Positions 29,119 to 40,134 are shown, counted from the first letter of the stretch. The stretch: DNA of 64,000 nt from Deltaproteobacteria bacterium HGW-Deltaproteobacteria-12 (GCA_002840565.1 PHBK01000004.1:62001-126000); one strand, 5' to 3'. The notes: a model not told the origin generated them from the sequence alone. Made by a program: numbers and translations.

Positions 29119-29323
29119 CCGCCAATAACCGATCGCATTCCAAAGCTGACTTTGTTGCTCGCACCTTAAGAAGCCCCTGATCCGCCTCCTTCACAGAGCG
29201 CAACCTGTGCTGCCTGACGGCCATAGTTGATTATCACGTCCTGAAATCTCCGAAATATATGGAAAAAATCAGGAAAGATGATATAAATGCATTAACCATA
29301 TTTCCGGTATCGAGAGGATAATA

Positions 29324-30640
29324 ATGAAAAAAATATTCAATAAGTGGTCACTGTTGATTCTTATTTTGATAGGAGGAGTCATCCTTTTAGTCCCTTATAC
29401 TGACAGCAAAGTATCGGCACGGGATAAGGGAATATACAAAGATATTAAGACATTCAGTGAAGTTTTGGATCTGGTGAAAAAGAACTATGTTGATGAAGTG
29501 GAACCGCACGCTTTAATCCAGGGCGCCATCAATGGCATGATTAAGACACTTGATCCCCATAGCTCATTTATGAACGCTGCAATGTATAAGGAACTGGAGG
29601 TGGAAACGCAGGGAAGGTTTGGCGGAATCGGCATTGAAATTACTTTATTAAAGGATATCTTGACGGTCGTTTCGCCTATTGAAGATACGCCTGCTTATAA
29701 TGCCGGTGTGAAATCAGGTGATCAGATCATCAGAATAGACGGCAAATCCACGAAAGATATTTCCATTATGGAAGCCGTTCAAAAATTGCGCGGGCCCAAG
29801 GATACCACTGTAACGATTACCATTATGCGGGAAAACATGGAGAAACCCAGGGATATCGTGCTGAAACGCGCCATCATCCAAATTAAAAGTGTTAAAGCCA
29901 AGTCCTTAGAAGACAATATCGGCTATATTCGGATTGCTTCTTTCCACGAAAGGACAGCGGATGATTTACAAAAAGCGCTGAAAGAAGTCACCGGCAAACA
30001 GCATCCCATGAAAGGGCTGGTTTTAGATTTAAGAAATGATCCCGGCGGTCTGCTGACTCAAGCGATTGAAGTTTCGGATATGTTCCTCAAATCCGGCGGA
30101 ATTGTTTCCACCCGCGGCCGGACCAAGAGTATGGAATCCAAAGTAAGCGCCAAAGATGATGGCAATGAAATAACATGTCCGATTGTCGTCCTGGTTAACG
30201 AAGGCACGGCCAGTGCCGCAGAGATCGTTGCCGGAGCCCTGCAGGACAACGGTCGTGCTCTGATTGTCGGCACACAGACATTCGGCAAAGCATCGGTTCA
30301 GACAGTGATACCACTGGAAGACGGCGCGGCGCTAAAACTGACCACTGCGCGTTATTATACGCCCAAAGGACGTTCCATCCAGGCGGAAGGCATCAAACCG
30401 GATATTATAGTTAAGCCTACAAAACGCGTGGAGGAGCGAGATAATGTCTGGGATGAACGGATCAGGGAAAAAGATCTGAAAGGCCACATTAAACCGGCTA
30501 AAGAGGATGGCACCAAACTCGACGAAGCGCCGGTCAAGGACATAAAGGATCCTGCAGATTTAACAAATGATAATCAGATGAAGGCGGCGGTTGATATCTT
30601 AAAAAGCTGGGACATTATGAGGAAGAATTTAAACAACTGA
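29324..30640 (+). CDS. ctpA: S41 family C-terminal processing peptidase
   Basis: PDZ domain (GIGIEITLLKDILTVVSPIEDTPAYNAGVKSGDQIIRIDGKS) and GLVLDLRNDPGGLL...VLVNEGTASAAEIVAGALQDNGRA...FGKASVQT. Confidence 0.95.
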   Translation: MKKIFNKWSLLILILIGGVILLVPYTDSKVSARDKGIYKDIKTFSEVLDLVKKNYVDEVEPHALIQGAINGMIKTLDPHSSFMNAAMYKELEVETQGRFGGIGIEITLLKDILTVVSPIEDTPAYNAGVKSGDQIIRIDGKSTKDISIMEAVQKLRGPKDTTVTITIMRENMEKPRDIVLKRAIIQIKSVKAKSLEDNIGYIRIASFHERTADDLQKALKEVTGKQHPMKGLVLDLRNDPGGLLTQAIEVSDMFLKSGGIVSTRGRTKSMESKVSAKDDGNEITCPIVVLVNEGTASAAEIVAGALQDNGRALIVGTQTFGKASVQTVIPLEDGAALKLTTARYYTPKGRSIQAEGIKPDIIVKPTKRVEERDNVWDERIREKDLKGHIKPAKEDGTKLDEAPVKDIKDPADLTNDNQMKAAVDILKSWDIMRKNLNN

Positions 30641-30673
30641 TTTTTTACCGAAAGGATTGTCGAAGATTAATCT

Positions 30674-31639
30674 ATGAAGCTTTTGAAAAGTCTCTTCAAG
30701 GGACTGCTGATTTTTTTAATAATTATCTTCATTGCCGCTATCATTTACGTCCTGCAGTGGAAAGAAGAGCCTGCGGGCATAAAAATGCCGAAGAAGGAAG
30801 TGAAGCAGACGGAAAAGTCCAAACCTGCTTTGCCCAAAGCAGAGAAGGAAAAATCAGCGAAGGAAGCGCCGCCTCTTGCTAAAATACCGCCCGGGAAAGA
30901 CAGAGAAAAGATACTACTCTCCAAGATCGGGAAGTTACCGTTGCCGCAGCGTCAGGTGGCGATAATTATCGACGATATCGGCAATGATCTGGAACCGGTG
31001 CGAGAGCTTCTGAAAATCGACGCCGACATAACGTTTGCTATTTTGCCCCTTTGCAGTCATTCGCGTGATGCTGCCGAACAATTGCATGCTGCCCGTCGGG
31101 AAATACTTCTGCATCTGCCCATGGAGCCTGCATCTTATCCGCGGGAAAAGCCGGGCAAGGGAGCTCTCTTTACCGATATGAACGATACGGAGCTTTTATT
31201 TCAATTGGATAGCAACCTGGCTTCAGTCCCCTACGTTTCCGGTGTCAACAATCATATGGGTTCAAAATTCATGGGTAATGAAGAGAAACTGAAGTTAATT
31301 TTTGACAGGCTAAAGAGCAAAAATTTGTTTTTCATCGATTCGCGGACCACGACCAATTCGAAAGCGTTAGCGGCGGCCGAAAAATCAGGTGTGTTACTGG
31401 CGTCGCGCAAGATATTTCTTGATAACAAACGCGACTATCAGGAGATCTACAAAATACTGACCGGAATTGCCCGGGATACGGAAAACGGCGACGTTTCATC
31501 CATTATCATCATCGGTCATCCATACCCGGAGACTATTCGGGCAATAAAAGATGCAACTAAAATTCTTCGGGAAAAAGGAGTGGCGATTGTTCCCGTTTCC
31601 AAATTGATAAAAGATAAAGGGCGCCATGGTTCTTCGTAA
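30674..31639 (+). CDS. divergent polysaccharide deacetylase family protein (YibQ-like)
   Basis: QVAIIIDDIGNDLEPVRELLKIDADITFAILPLCSHSRDAAEQLH...LHLPMEP...GVNNHMGSKFM. Confidence 0.92.
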   Translation: MKLLKSLFKGLLIFLIIIFIAAIIYVLQWKEEPAGIKMPKKEVKQTEKSKPALPKAEKEKSAKEAPPLAKIPPGKDREKILLSKIGKLPLPQRQVAIIIDDIGNDLEPVRELLKIDADITFAILPLCSHSRDAAEQLHAARREILLHLPMEPASYPREKPGKGALFTDMNDTELLFQLDSNLASVPYVSGVNNHMGSKFMGNEEKLKLIFDRLKSKNLFFIDSRTTTNSKALAAAEKSGVLLASRKIFLDNKRDYQEIYKILTGIARDTENGDVSSIIIIGHPYPETIRAIKDATKILREKGVAIVPVSKLIKDKGRHGSS

Positions 31640-31691
31640 TCACTTTTCTGGACGTAAGGCTTTTTATTGCTCAAAGAGAATATTTTTTTCT

Positions 31692-33386
31692 ATGCAAAAC
31701 AAACATGAATATCGATCATTGCTGCTGGGGCTGGCAATATTAACGATCAGCGGTTGTTGCTTCAGTTCTTCGACAATTACCATGAAAGCTGATACAAGTT
31801 CAGCATCGTCAACTTATCATTATTCCCAGTCTGTTCTTTTAAGGCTGGATGGTCAGATAAATGAAGCAATTGCTGAACTGGAAAAAGCAATTGCCGCTGA
31901 CCCCGGTTCCCCCTACCTGAAAACAGAACTGATTTCTCTTTATGCGGAAAAGGGCGATCTTTCCAAGGCTGTGAACATGGGCGAAGGGATGCTTGCCGGC
32001 AATCAGGACAACAGCCGGCTGCAACTTATTATGGGCGGTTTATACTTAAAAACTCGTGAATACCCGAAGGCTATCAAAGCCTACCAAAAGGTAATTGAAC
32101 TGGAGCCGAAGAGTTTGATCGCCCATCTTTATTTGGGAACTCTTTATGCGGAAGAAAAAAAATATGATCAGGCCGAAGATATCTTTGCCAAGCTGCTGAA
32201 AATTGATCCCGACAACGTCATGGGCATGTATTATTATGCTAAAGTGTTGTCGGCAATGGAACGGTTTGATGATGCCGCCGCGATGTATCAGAAAATCATT
32301 TCCCTCAGGCCTCATTTTGAAGCGGCATTATTTGATCTGGCTTCGGTCTATGAGAAACAAAAAAAAATAGATAAAGCCATTGAAGTTTATCGCAGCTACA
32401 TTGAAATCAATCCCGCCCGGATAAATTTACGTGTGAAAATAGGAGATCTTCTGATTAAAGATAAAAAATATGAAGAGGCGCAAAAAGAATTTCAGGCGGT
32501 TTTAAAAGTTACGCCCGATAATAATGAAGTAAGAATTGCCTTGGGATTACTGTATTATGAGATGAGGCGTCTGGAGCCGGCGATTGAGGAATTTCTGAAA
32601 GTCCTAGGAAAAAATGCCGGTGATGACAAGGCCCGTTACTTGCTGGCCTCCGCCTATGAAGAAAACAAAAATAACAAATCAGCGCAGGAGGAATATTCAA
32701 AAATATCTTTTACATCTGAATTATACACCAATGCCAGGATTCGCGCAGGCATGATTTTAAATAAAGAAGGAAAGCTGCCGGAGGCAATTGCAGTTCTTAA
32801 GGAATCTATAATCAAGAAAAAAGGACAGGTTCCCCTTTATCTTTATTTGTCTTCCCTTTATGAAGAAAACAAAGATATGCTCAATGCTGAAAATATTTTA
32901 AAAGAAGGGATCGCAAATTTGCCGGCGAATGTCGATTTGCATTATAGCCTGGGTGTCATTTATGAAAAAACAAACCGTTTTCCGGAGAGCATAAAGGAAA
33001 TGGAGGCGGTATTAAAGATTGATCCGGACCATGCGGAGGCGCTTAATTTTATCGGTTACAGCTATGCCGATCGCGGTCTTAACCTTGATGAGGCCGAAAA
33101 AAAGATAGTTAAGGCATTGAAGATCAAGCCGGACTCCGGACATATTATTGACAGCCTCGGGTGGGTGCATTTTAAGCAGGGGAAATTCGACAGCGCACTT
33201 TTGCATTTAAAAAAAGCAATGGAAATCATGCCGGCCGACACGGCCATCATTGAGCATCTGGGCGATGTCTACCTTAAACTGGAAATGTTTCAGGAAGCCC
33301 GGGAGACCTATGAAAAAGCGCTGATAATTGATCCGAACAATAAGTCAGTGCAAAACAAACTGAATGATTTGAAAAAGAAAAAGTGA
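31692..33386 (+). CDS. tetratricopeptide repeat lipoprotein
   Basis: Lipobox LTISGCC; many TPRs (e.g. AIKAYQKVIELEPKSLIAHLYLGTLYAEEKKYDQAEDIFAKLLKIDP). Confidence 0.93.
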   Translation: MQNKHEYRSLLLGLAILTISGCCFSSSTITMKADTSSASSTYHYSQSVLLRLDGQINEAIAELEKAIAADPGSPYLKTELISLYAEKGDLSKAVNMGEGMLAGNQDNSRLQLIMGGLYLKTREYPKAIKAYQKVIELEPKSLIAHLYLGTLYAEEKKYDQAEDIFAKLLKIDPDNVMGMYYYAKVLSAMERFDDAAAMYQKIISLRPHFEAALFDLASVYEKQKKIDKAIEVYRSYIEINPARINLRVKIGDLLIKDKKYEEAQKEFQAVLKVTPDNNEVRIALGLLYYEMRRLEPAIEEFLKVLGKNAGDDKARYLLASAYEENKNNKSAQEEYSKISFTSELYTNARIRAGMILNKEGKLPEAIAVLKESIIKKKGQVPLYLYLSSLYEENKDMLNAENILKEGIANLPANVDLHYSLGVIYEKTNRFPESIKEMEAVLKIDPDHAEALNFIGYSYADRGLNLDEAEKKIVKALKIKPDSGHIIDSLGWVHFKQGKFDSALLHLKKAMEIMPADTAIIEHLGDVYLKLEMFQEARETYEKALIIDPNNKSVQNKLNDLKKKK

Positions 33387-34153
33387 AGCAATTTTCTTTC
33401 GGTAAAATAATCATTATTCTTATAGTCACTCTGCATGTCGCCTGCGCCAGACAGGCGATCATTTTTTCTGACTCTTCAGCAGAAAAGACTCTTCTGACAA
33501 TTTCCAGTTCTCTTCCGGAAACCTATATAATGACTGCGTCAGCTCAGATCGATCTGGTTGTGCCGGAAGGTCATTATCCGGCAAGAGCGGTTGTCATTCT
33601 AAAAAAGCCGTCATATTTGCGTTTGGAACTTCTGCCGCCGATAGGGACTCCTGAATTCTTTCTGACTGCAAATCCCAACGAAATGAAAATATTATTGCCC
33701 GGGAAAAATGAATTTTATTCGGGAAAGCCCACCGGTCATAATTTATCGCGCTTTCTGCCCTGGCAATTTGATGTTGAAGATATTTTGGCTGTGTTGGCCG
33801 GCGCCTATCCGCCTTTGACCGGGAATGTTAATTATTCGCGCCATCCGGAAGGAGAGAATGTGCGGATAGAAATGAAAGCTCAATCCCGGATTGAGCAGAC
33901 GGTCTGGCTGGGCCCGCATGGTCGTTTGATCAGACTGGTGCGCAGAGATGAATATGGCCGGGAATTATATAGCGCGGAATTTGCGGACTATGATGAAGCC
34001 AGCCCGATTGCCGGTAAAATAACTCTCCGCATGTCTGACGGCGGCAATTCCATCACTGTAAAATATTCCGGACTTCAAATTGAAAAAGCAAAAGATTTAT
34101 CAATTTTTGATTTGCCCGTCCCTGCAGGATTTAAGACAATTATTCTGGATTAA
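33383..34153 (+). CDS. outer-membrane lipoprotein, LolB/DUF4292-like
   Basis: Lipoprotein signal LHVACARQ; beta-rich sequence; start overlaps the stop of the TPR gene. Confidence 0.6.
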   Translation: MKQFSFGKIIIILIVTLHVACARQAIIFSDSSAEKTLLTISSSLPETYIMTASAQIDLVVPEGHYPARAVVILKKPSYLRLELLPPIGTPEFFLTANPNEMKILLPGKNEFYSGKPTGHNLSRFLPWQFDVEDILAVLAGAYPPLTGNVNYSRHPEGENVRIEMKAQSRIEQTVWLGPHGRLIRLVRRDEYGRELYSAEFADYDEASPIAGKITLRMSDGGNSITVKYSGLQIEKAKDLSIFDLPVPAGFKTIILD

Positions 34154-34340
34154 TATCAACGGACAGGTTGACGTATCAAAAAAAGTATGCCAGAGTGGCT
34201 CCCGCTCTGGAAATGTTTTAGTGCCATTTTAAAAAAAACGGCAGCAAACTGAGAAAATTATAGTCTGTGTATGTCATCGGATGATGACGATGTGTTTCCT
34301 CAAAGTATGTGCTGCGGTATTTTCAATTCACGGGGAGAGC

Positions 34341-35255
34341 ATGGCTAAAAAATATTTATTGTCAATCCTGTCATTCGTCATTTGCCTGCTGCTGCTGCCG
34401 CCGCTGCCGTCGGTTGCAGGAGATCCCAAATCGTCGACAACCAAGGCCTATTCCCGGAAATCTTTATCCCTTCAGAACGGCCGTGATCAGCGGAAGCTTG
34501 TATTGCGCTCCGCCTTTGCCCTGGTAGAAGATCAGGAGACGGGAGAACTGCTGATTTCAAAACAATCAACAACGGTTTCCCCCATCGCTTCCATAACAAA
34601 ACTCATGACCGCTATGGTAGTGCTTGATGCCGACATAGATCTTCGCGAAACAATCACTATCGAGTCCGGAGACAGGGACATTATCCTCCATAGCCACTCC
34701 CGCCTGCCGGTTGGTACTCGTCTGACGCGCGGAGATGCCCTGCTGCTGGCCCTGATGTCTTCCGATAATCGCTCGGCTCATGCTCTGGGGAGAACTTATC
34801 CCGGCGGTTTCGCCGCCTGTGTTGCTGCGATGAATACCAAAGCCCGGTCGCTGGGATTGATGGAGACGCACTTCGATGACACCACCGGACTATCCAGCGG
34901 CAACGTTTCCTCGGCGCGCGATCTGGCGCGATTGATTGATGCCGCCTACAAGTATCGCCTGATCCGGGAATACACAACCTGTAAAAATGCTGTTGTCCGT
35001 ACGGGACGACGCAGCGTGCAATTCTGCAATACCAACCGTCTGATCCAGAATCCCCGGTGGCAGATAGGCCTCTCCAAGACCGGTTTTACCGGTGAGGCAG
35101 GCCGCTGTCTGGTCATGCAAGCGCAGGTTGCCCGGCGTCCGGTGCTCATCGTGCTGCTCGATTCTCAGGGCAGGCTGACCCGTGTCGGCGATGCCAACCG
35201 CATCAAACGGTGGCTGGAGGAACCGTCTGCATCAGCGCACACGCGAAGGGGATGA
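34341..35255 (+). CDS. D-alanyl-D-alanine carboxypeptidase/endopeptidase (S11, PbpG-like)
   Basis: SPIASITKLMTAMVVLDA (SxxK), SSDNRSAHALGRTYPGG (SxN), GLSKTGFTGEAGRC (KTG). Confidence 0.93.
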   Translation: MAKKYLLSILSFVICLLLLPPLPSVAGDPKSSTTKAYSRKSLSLQNGRDQRKLVLRSAFALVEDQETGELLISKQSTTVSPIASITKLMTAMVVLDADIDLRETITIESGDRDIILHSHSRLPVGTRLTRGDALLLALMSSDNRSAHALGRTYPGGFAACVAAMNTKARSLGLMETHFDDTTGLSSGNVSSARDLARLIDAAYKYRLIREYTTCKNAVVRTGRRSVQFCNTNRLIQNPRWQIGLSKTGFTGEAGRCLVMQAQVARRPVLIVLLDSQGRLTRVGDANRIKRWLEEPSASAHTRRG

Positions 35256-35396
35256 TCAATACCATTTTCTTTTTCTTCCATCCGCAGTATTTGCAATTCC
35301 TGGAATAGTGAAATCATCAAATTATTTAAATAAGAAGCCGCGGGTGGGGCCTGTTATCATCTTTGACGGCAAAATGGTTTCAGCGAACCGGAAGCA

Positions 35397-36347
35397 TTAT
35401 TTCTTCTTGTACAGATACCTTTCGAAGAAGCGATTATAATTTGTCCAGTCGGAATCGCCGTTGCCTTCGGCAGTGAATGTTTGAAAGGCGTTGAGCTTGG
35501 CGTCGAGATCATCCATATAATGGACAGCCAGCGCTTCCATTGTCTTGGGGCGCTTGGGGGAGCCGAATTCAAATTCTCCATGATGGCTCAGGATGATATG
35601 GCGCAGCTCCAGCGCCAGTTGCGCCGGAAAATCGGGAATAGCGGCGATTTCCTTGTCAATCATTTCCACGCCCATCACAATATGGCCGATTAATCGGCCT
35701 TCATCGCTGTATTCGATCAACTGGTCATAGGAAAATTCATAGATTTTGCCGATGTCATGCAAGAGTCCTCCCGCAATCAGCATGTCCCTGTCCAGATGCT
35801 GATAATGATCCGCGATTTTGGTCAGCAGGCGTACAACGGAAAGTGTATGCTCCAGCAGGCCGCCTAAATAAATATGGTGGAAACCCTTGGCCGCCGGAGC
35901 TCTTTTAAAAAGTTCAGCGGTCTTCTCTGCTTTAAAAAAAGCATTAAGCAAATCCCGCAATGGTTTACTCTGAACCATGTCCAGGTGGCCGAGCAGCTCG
36001 CTGTACATGGCGGCGACGTCGCCTTTGGCGACAGGCAGGTAATCCGCCGGCTCAACCTCTTCCCAATTACATTTCTTAAGGGAGATGATGGATATTTGAA
36101 TCGAGTTTTTATATGTGTTTGCTCTGCCTTCAATGGCGATGATATCGCCTTTCTTGAATAGCTGATCGAATTCGATGGCGTTATCCCAGACCTTGGCGTC
36201 AAGCTCGCCGGTTTTATCTTTGAGCTTTACATTCAGGTAGGGAGCGCCTTTGAGTGAAAAGGCCATATTTTTTTCGGCAGCTAAAAAGGAAGAAGAAATT
36301 TTTTCTCCCTGTTTGATGTCTTTGAGATAGATACTTTTTGTTTTCAA
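35397..36347 (-). CDS. OB-fold plus HD-domain protein (YhaM-like 3'-5' exoribonuclease)
   Basis: OB region (LKDKTGELDAKVWDNAIEFDQLFKKGDII) then KGFHHIYLGGLLEHTLSVVRLLTKIADHY...GGLLHDIGKIYE. Confidence 0.88.
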   Translation of the reverse strand: MKTKSIYLKDIKQGEKISSSFLAAEKNMAFSLKGAPYLNVKLKDKTGELDAKVWDNAIEFDQLFKKGDIIAIEGRANTYKNSIQISIISLKKCNWEEVEPADYLPVAKGDVAAMYSELLGHLDMVQSKPLRDLLNAFFKAEKTAELFKRAPAAKGFHHIYLGGLLEHTLSVVRLLTKIADHYQHLDRDMLIAGGLLHDIGKIYEFSYDQLIEYSDEGRLIGHIVMGVEMIDKEIAAIPDFPAQLALELRHIILSHHGEFEFGSPKRPKTMEALAVHYMDDLDAKLNAFQTFTAEGNGDSDWTNYNRFFERYLYKKK

Positions 36348-38257
36348 ATTTCCCTCCTTAAAATACGATAATCCTCTACACGAACAGTCAGTTTGTCCAT
36401 ATCAAAATATTCCATCAGCGGAATTATGTATTTGCGTGAGAGGTTGGTTAGTTCTTTGAAGCTGCCGGGCGTTGCTTTGCCGTCTTTAATCAGCAATGCT
36501 TTATAATCTTTACGCAGCTGTTCGAGAGACTCGCGGGCAAAGCAAAGATCTTCATTGATCTTGATCAATTCACCATTTTTAACCAGCAGTTTAATGATGC
36601 TTTGGGCCTGGGCTTTCTGATCCCTGAAGCCGTTAATAACTTCGGCCAGTGCCGGTGGTGTCAAGCCGGCTTTCTGGTATATCCCGAGAACGGCCAGACG
36701 AATGGAATCCTGATTTCCCGTCATCTGAACCGAATGCGCCGCCAGACGCACATTATCTTTGTCAATGACAATGGTTTCTTTTTTCCCCAGACTGCGCAAA
36801 GCCATGTTAAATAATTTAGTCGAAACAGGACGGTTCAAAACGGCTTTCAATTCCTCCTTGGAAATGCCTGCCTGGAGAGTATTTTTTTCATGATAGGCGG
36901 AAATACTGCGGATTATCAGCTCTTCGAGCTGAGAATAAAAAGATTCGGAAATTACCGTTGTGTCTTCGCTGTCCAATAAAACAGCCTTCTGGCGGGAAAA
37001 CAAATTATCCAGTACTTCTTTGATCTTCCTGGTATTCACTCCCAGACGAAAGGCAAGGCCGCGGATGTTGATGCCGGCAAATCCGGTTCTCTCCATAATA
37101 GTGGATACCTTCTCCGGCAGCGAGCCGCTTTGCAGCTGATGCAACTCGCTGAGAACTTTTTCATTGTGCCTTTTGTGCTTTACCGGCTGCGGATCGAGAA
37201 TCTGGCCGCCACCGATTGTGCCAACCGGCGAATAACTGCGCAAAACAAAATGCTCGCCGGCCACAACAACGGTTTTGTTGACCAGCACCAACTGGGCAAA
37301 AGCCGCATCTCCCGGAGCGAGTTCGTCTTTGGAGAGCAATACTATCCGGGCGATGACTTCACTCGTTCCTGTGTGCAGCCGCACCAGCGCCCTGTTTTTC
37401 AGATTTTTGGAATTTGCGCCCAGATACTGCACAAAAACATCGAGCCGTTGCGTTGACCAGACTGTTTGCGGGCGCACCAGAGCGTCGCCGCGAGTGATGC
37501 TGGATTTTTCAGCGCCCTGCAGGTTGATGGCCGTGCGCTGTCCGGACCAGGCTTCATCTACCTGGGAATTATGGACTTGCAGACCCCGCACGCGCGAAAG
37601 CAATTTCCCCGGCAGAATCTGCAATTCTTCGCCAACTTTAATGTTGCCGGAGACAAGTGTTCCGGTGACAACGGTGCCAAATCCCTTCATGGTGAATACG
37701 CGATCTACAGGCAGGCGGAATATGCCGTCTTCTGCTTTTTCAGCAATTTGTCCGACCGTTTTGTCAATCTCGTCGATCAGAGCAGACAGGCCCTCCTGAC
37801 GGACGGCGGATACCGGTATGATGGGTGCGTCCTGGAGAAAGGAGCCCTGGAGATAATCGGTTATTTCCGATTTGACCAATTCCAGCCAGTCCGCCTCTAC
37901 CAGATCAATTTTGGTCAAAGCAACTACACCCTGCGTGATACCCAGGAGCGAGCAGATATGCAGGTGTTCTTTTGTCTGAGGCATAATGCCTTCATCGGCG
38001 GCGATGGCCAGCAGCACCAGATCAATGCCTGCCGCTCCGGAAACCATGGTTTTGATGAATTTTTCATGTCCCGGAACATCAACAATACCGACTGTCTGGC
38101 CGGAAGGAAGGGTAAGCGCGGCAAATCCCAGCTCGATGGTAATGCCTCTCTCTTTTTCTTCCTTTAAACGGTCAGTGTCCACGCCGGTGAGTGCTTTGAT
38201 TAAAGCGGTTTTACCGTGGTCAACATGTCCTGCTGTACCTAAAACAAAATGTTTCAT
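36344..38257 (-). CDS. selB: selenocysteine-specific translation elongation factor
   Basis: [48 protein letters not shown]...; C-terminal winged-helix repeats; start trimmed. Confidence 0.96.
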   Translation of the reverse strand: MKHFVLGTAGHVDHGKTALIKALTGVDTDRLKEEKERGITIELGFAALTLPSGQTVGIVDVPGHEKFIKTMVSGAAGIDLVLLAIAADEGIMPQTKEHLHICSLLGITQGVVALTKIDLVEADWLELVKSEITDYLQGSFLQDAPIIPVSAVRQEGLSALIDEIDKTVGQIAEKAEDGIFRLPVDRVFTMKGFGTVVTGTLVSGNIKVGEELQILPGKLLSRVRGLQVHNSQVDEAWSGQRTAINLQGAEKSSITRGDALVRPQTVWSTQRLDVFVQYLGANSKNLKNRALVRLHTGTSEVIARIVLLSKDELAPGDAAFAQLVLVNKTVVVAGEHFVLRSYSPVGTIGGGQILDPQPVKHKRHNEKVLSELHQLQSGSLPEKVSTIMERTGFAGINIRGLAFRLGVNTRKIKEVLDNLFSRQKAVLLDSEDTTVISESFYSQLEELIIRSISAYHEKNTLQAGISKEELKAVLNRPVSTKLFNMALRSLGKKETIVIDKDNVRLAAHSVQMTGNQDSIRLAVLGIYQKAGLTPPALAEVINGFRDQKAQAQSIIKLLVKNGELIKINEDLCFARESLEQLRKDYKALLIKDGKATPGSFKELTNLSRKYIIPLMEYFDMDKLTVRVEDYRILRREI

Positions 38258-38409
38258 AATATGAAAGTAACAAACTCCTTGCTTTTTCACAACATCATAA
38301 TTCCAAATATTATGCGAGGTGAAAGTTGCATAAGGGCTGCAAAGGCCGGAATTAAGTTGTTGAAAATACCGGCGGTAATTGTTAGAAACAAAAAACAAAG
38401 AGGTGGCGT

Positions 38410-38835
38410 TTGCGTATTCTTGGTCTGGATTATGGTGAAAAACGAATTGGCGTAGCCATTTGCGATGAGCTGGGGTGGACAGCTCAGGGTTTGCCGACAA
38501 TCATCAGAAAAGATAAAAAGCACGATTGGGAAATATTGGCAAATCTGATTAAAAATTATAATGTTGAGAAAATTATCATTGGCTATCCCCTCCGTCTCGA
38601 CGGTTCGGAAGGAATTCAATGCGAAAAAGTCAACCGGTTTGCCGCGCTGCTGAATAAAGCTTTTTCCCTGCCGGTAATTAAATGGCCGGAGACTCTATCC
38701 ACAAAAGAGGCGGAAGAAATATTGACCAATTCCGGCATGCATTGGAAAAAGAGAAAAAAGAAAGTAGATAAACTGGCCGCCTGTCTTATCCTTCAGAATT
38801 ACCTGGATTCATCCGACAGTAAAAAAGTTAATTGA
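38410..38835 (+). CDS. ruvX: Holliday junction resolvase RuvX (YqgF)
   Basis: RILGLDYGEKRIGVAICDELGWTAQGLPTI. Confidence 0.92.
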   Translation: MRILGLDYGEKRIGVAICDELGWTAQGLPTIIRKDKKHDWEILANLIKNYNVEKIIIGYPLRLDGSEGIQCEKVNRFAALLNKAFSLPVIKWPETLSTKEAEEILTNSGMHWKKRKKKVDKLAACLILQNYLDSSDSKKVN

Positions 38836-38854
38836 AAAGACAAACTAAAATAAT

Positions 38855-39871
38855 ATGCGAAAAAAGATTAATAAAAAGACATATTACATTCTATTAGCGC
38901 TTGTTACCGGCATTGTTATATATTCCACGGTGATGGTTGTTTATTCTTTAATCCCCATTGACCAAAAAAAAGCGACGGTAATTGTCGATATACCCACCGG
39001 CTCCAGCTTCCTGCAAATTACCAAAATCCTCAACGATGCCGGCATAATCAGAAGTCGGATTTTATTTTATGGTCTGGCCAGCAGCAGACTGGCGTGGCTC
39101 TCCATTCGTGCCGGTGAATATGAATTTAACACTTCGATGTCTCCTTCAGAGGTTCTCTCTAAACTGCTTCGGGGTGAGATAAAAATTTATCCCGTAACTA
39201 TTCCGGAAGATGTTTCTGTGAAAGAAATAGCCGAAATTCTCATGAAATATAAATTAATAGATGAGGAACAATTTTTTGAACTCGCGGAAGACGAAGAATT
39301 TCTGGAATCTCTGAATATTCAAGCCGCTTCCATTGAGGGGTACCTCTTTCCGGATACTTATTTCTTGGACCGATCAATGAGCACGCGCCTGATCATGCGC
39401 AAGATGGTGGAACAATTTTGGAAGAAAGTTACACCGGCAATGCGGGACAGGGCTAATAAACTCGGTTTTACAATGCACCAATATGTTACGCTGGCCTCGA
39501 TCATCGGCAAGGAATCAGGGAAAACTGACGAAAAGAATCTAATTTCAGCAGTTTTTCATAACAGATTAAAAAAGAAAATGCGCCTGCAAAGTGATCCGAC
39601 GGCAGTATATGACTTGCTAAACTTTACCGGAGCTGTCCTGCGCAGCCATCTGAAAAGAAATTCACCGTATAATACTTATATTATTAATGGTCTGCCCCCC
39701 GGGCCAATTGCTAATCCCGGGCTCGACTCACTGAATGCTGCTCTTTATCCGGCAGACAAAAATTATCTTTACTTTGTTTCCCGCCGGGATGGTTCGCACT
39801 TTTTTTCCTCTTCCCTGGAAACCCACAATCAAGCAGTTTCCCGCTACCGCAGTAATAAAAATAAAAACTAG
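38855..39871 (+). CDS. mltG: endolytic transglycosylase MltG
   Basis: EGYLFPDTYFLDRSMSTRLIMRKMVEQFWKKV...LASIIGKESGKTDEKNLISAVFHNRLKKKMRLQSDPTAVYDL. Confidence 0.96.
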   Translation: MRKKINKKTYYILLALVTGIVIYSTVMVVYSLIPIDQKKATVIVDIPTGSSFLQITKILNDAGIIRSRILFYGLASSRLAWLSIRAGEYEFNTSMSPSEVLSKLLRGEIKIYPVTIPEDVSVKEIAEILMKYKLIDEEQFFELAEDEEFLESLNIQAASIEGYLFPDTYFLDRSMSTRLIMRKMVEQFWKKVTPAMRDRANKLGFTMHQYVTLASIIGKESGKTDEKNLISAVFHNRLKKKMRLQSDPTAVYDLLNFTGAVLRSHLKRNSPYNTYIINGLPPGPIANPGLDSLNAALYPADKNYLYFVSRRDGSHFFSSSLETHNQAVSRYRSNKNKN

Positions 39872-40064
39872 CCGTAACTGATCCCTCTCTTTTGCCATAT
39901 ATACCTGAAATAATTAATAATATGTTATTGTGTCCGGCCCGCTGATGATCATATCAAATCAATTATGCAGGAAATTTTCCGCTGGTAAAATTCTGCTTTG
40001 GGTATTTTCCTGATTTTCTTAGTGATTTTAAGCCAATAAATCAGAAAAAATTATATTTTTTTTC

Positions 40065-40093
40065 TTGACAAAGCCATGAGCTATCTTTATAGT
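40065..40093 (+). promoter_or_regulatory. sigma70 promoter of the dcw cluster
   Basis: TTGACA-17 nt-TATAGT. Confidence 0.8.
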
Positions 40094-40100
40094 TGGCCAC

Positions 40101-40130
40101 GTGGAGTAAAGTGGTTTGTTGTGGAGGGAA
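40101..40130 (+). promoter_or_regulatory. putative MraZ operator: three GTGG boxes at 10-bp spacing
   Basis: GTGGAGTAAA GTGGTTTGTT GTGGAGGGAA, just downstream of the promoter and upstream of mraZ. Confidence 0.8.
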
Positions 40131-40134
40131 GATA

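Noticed and set aside
34190-34210. CCAGAG...CTCTGG hairpin as a terminator after the lipoprotein gene
   Set aside because: Six-bp stem with 9-nt loop and no T-tract; too weak
36344-38500. Upstream extension of selB to 38500 in the ORF track
   Set aside because: The extension has no SelB-like sequence; [17 protein letters not shown] at 38257 is the conserved start
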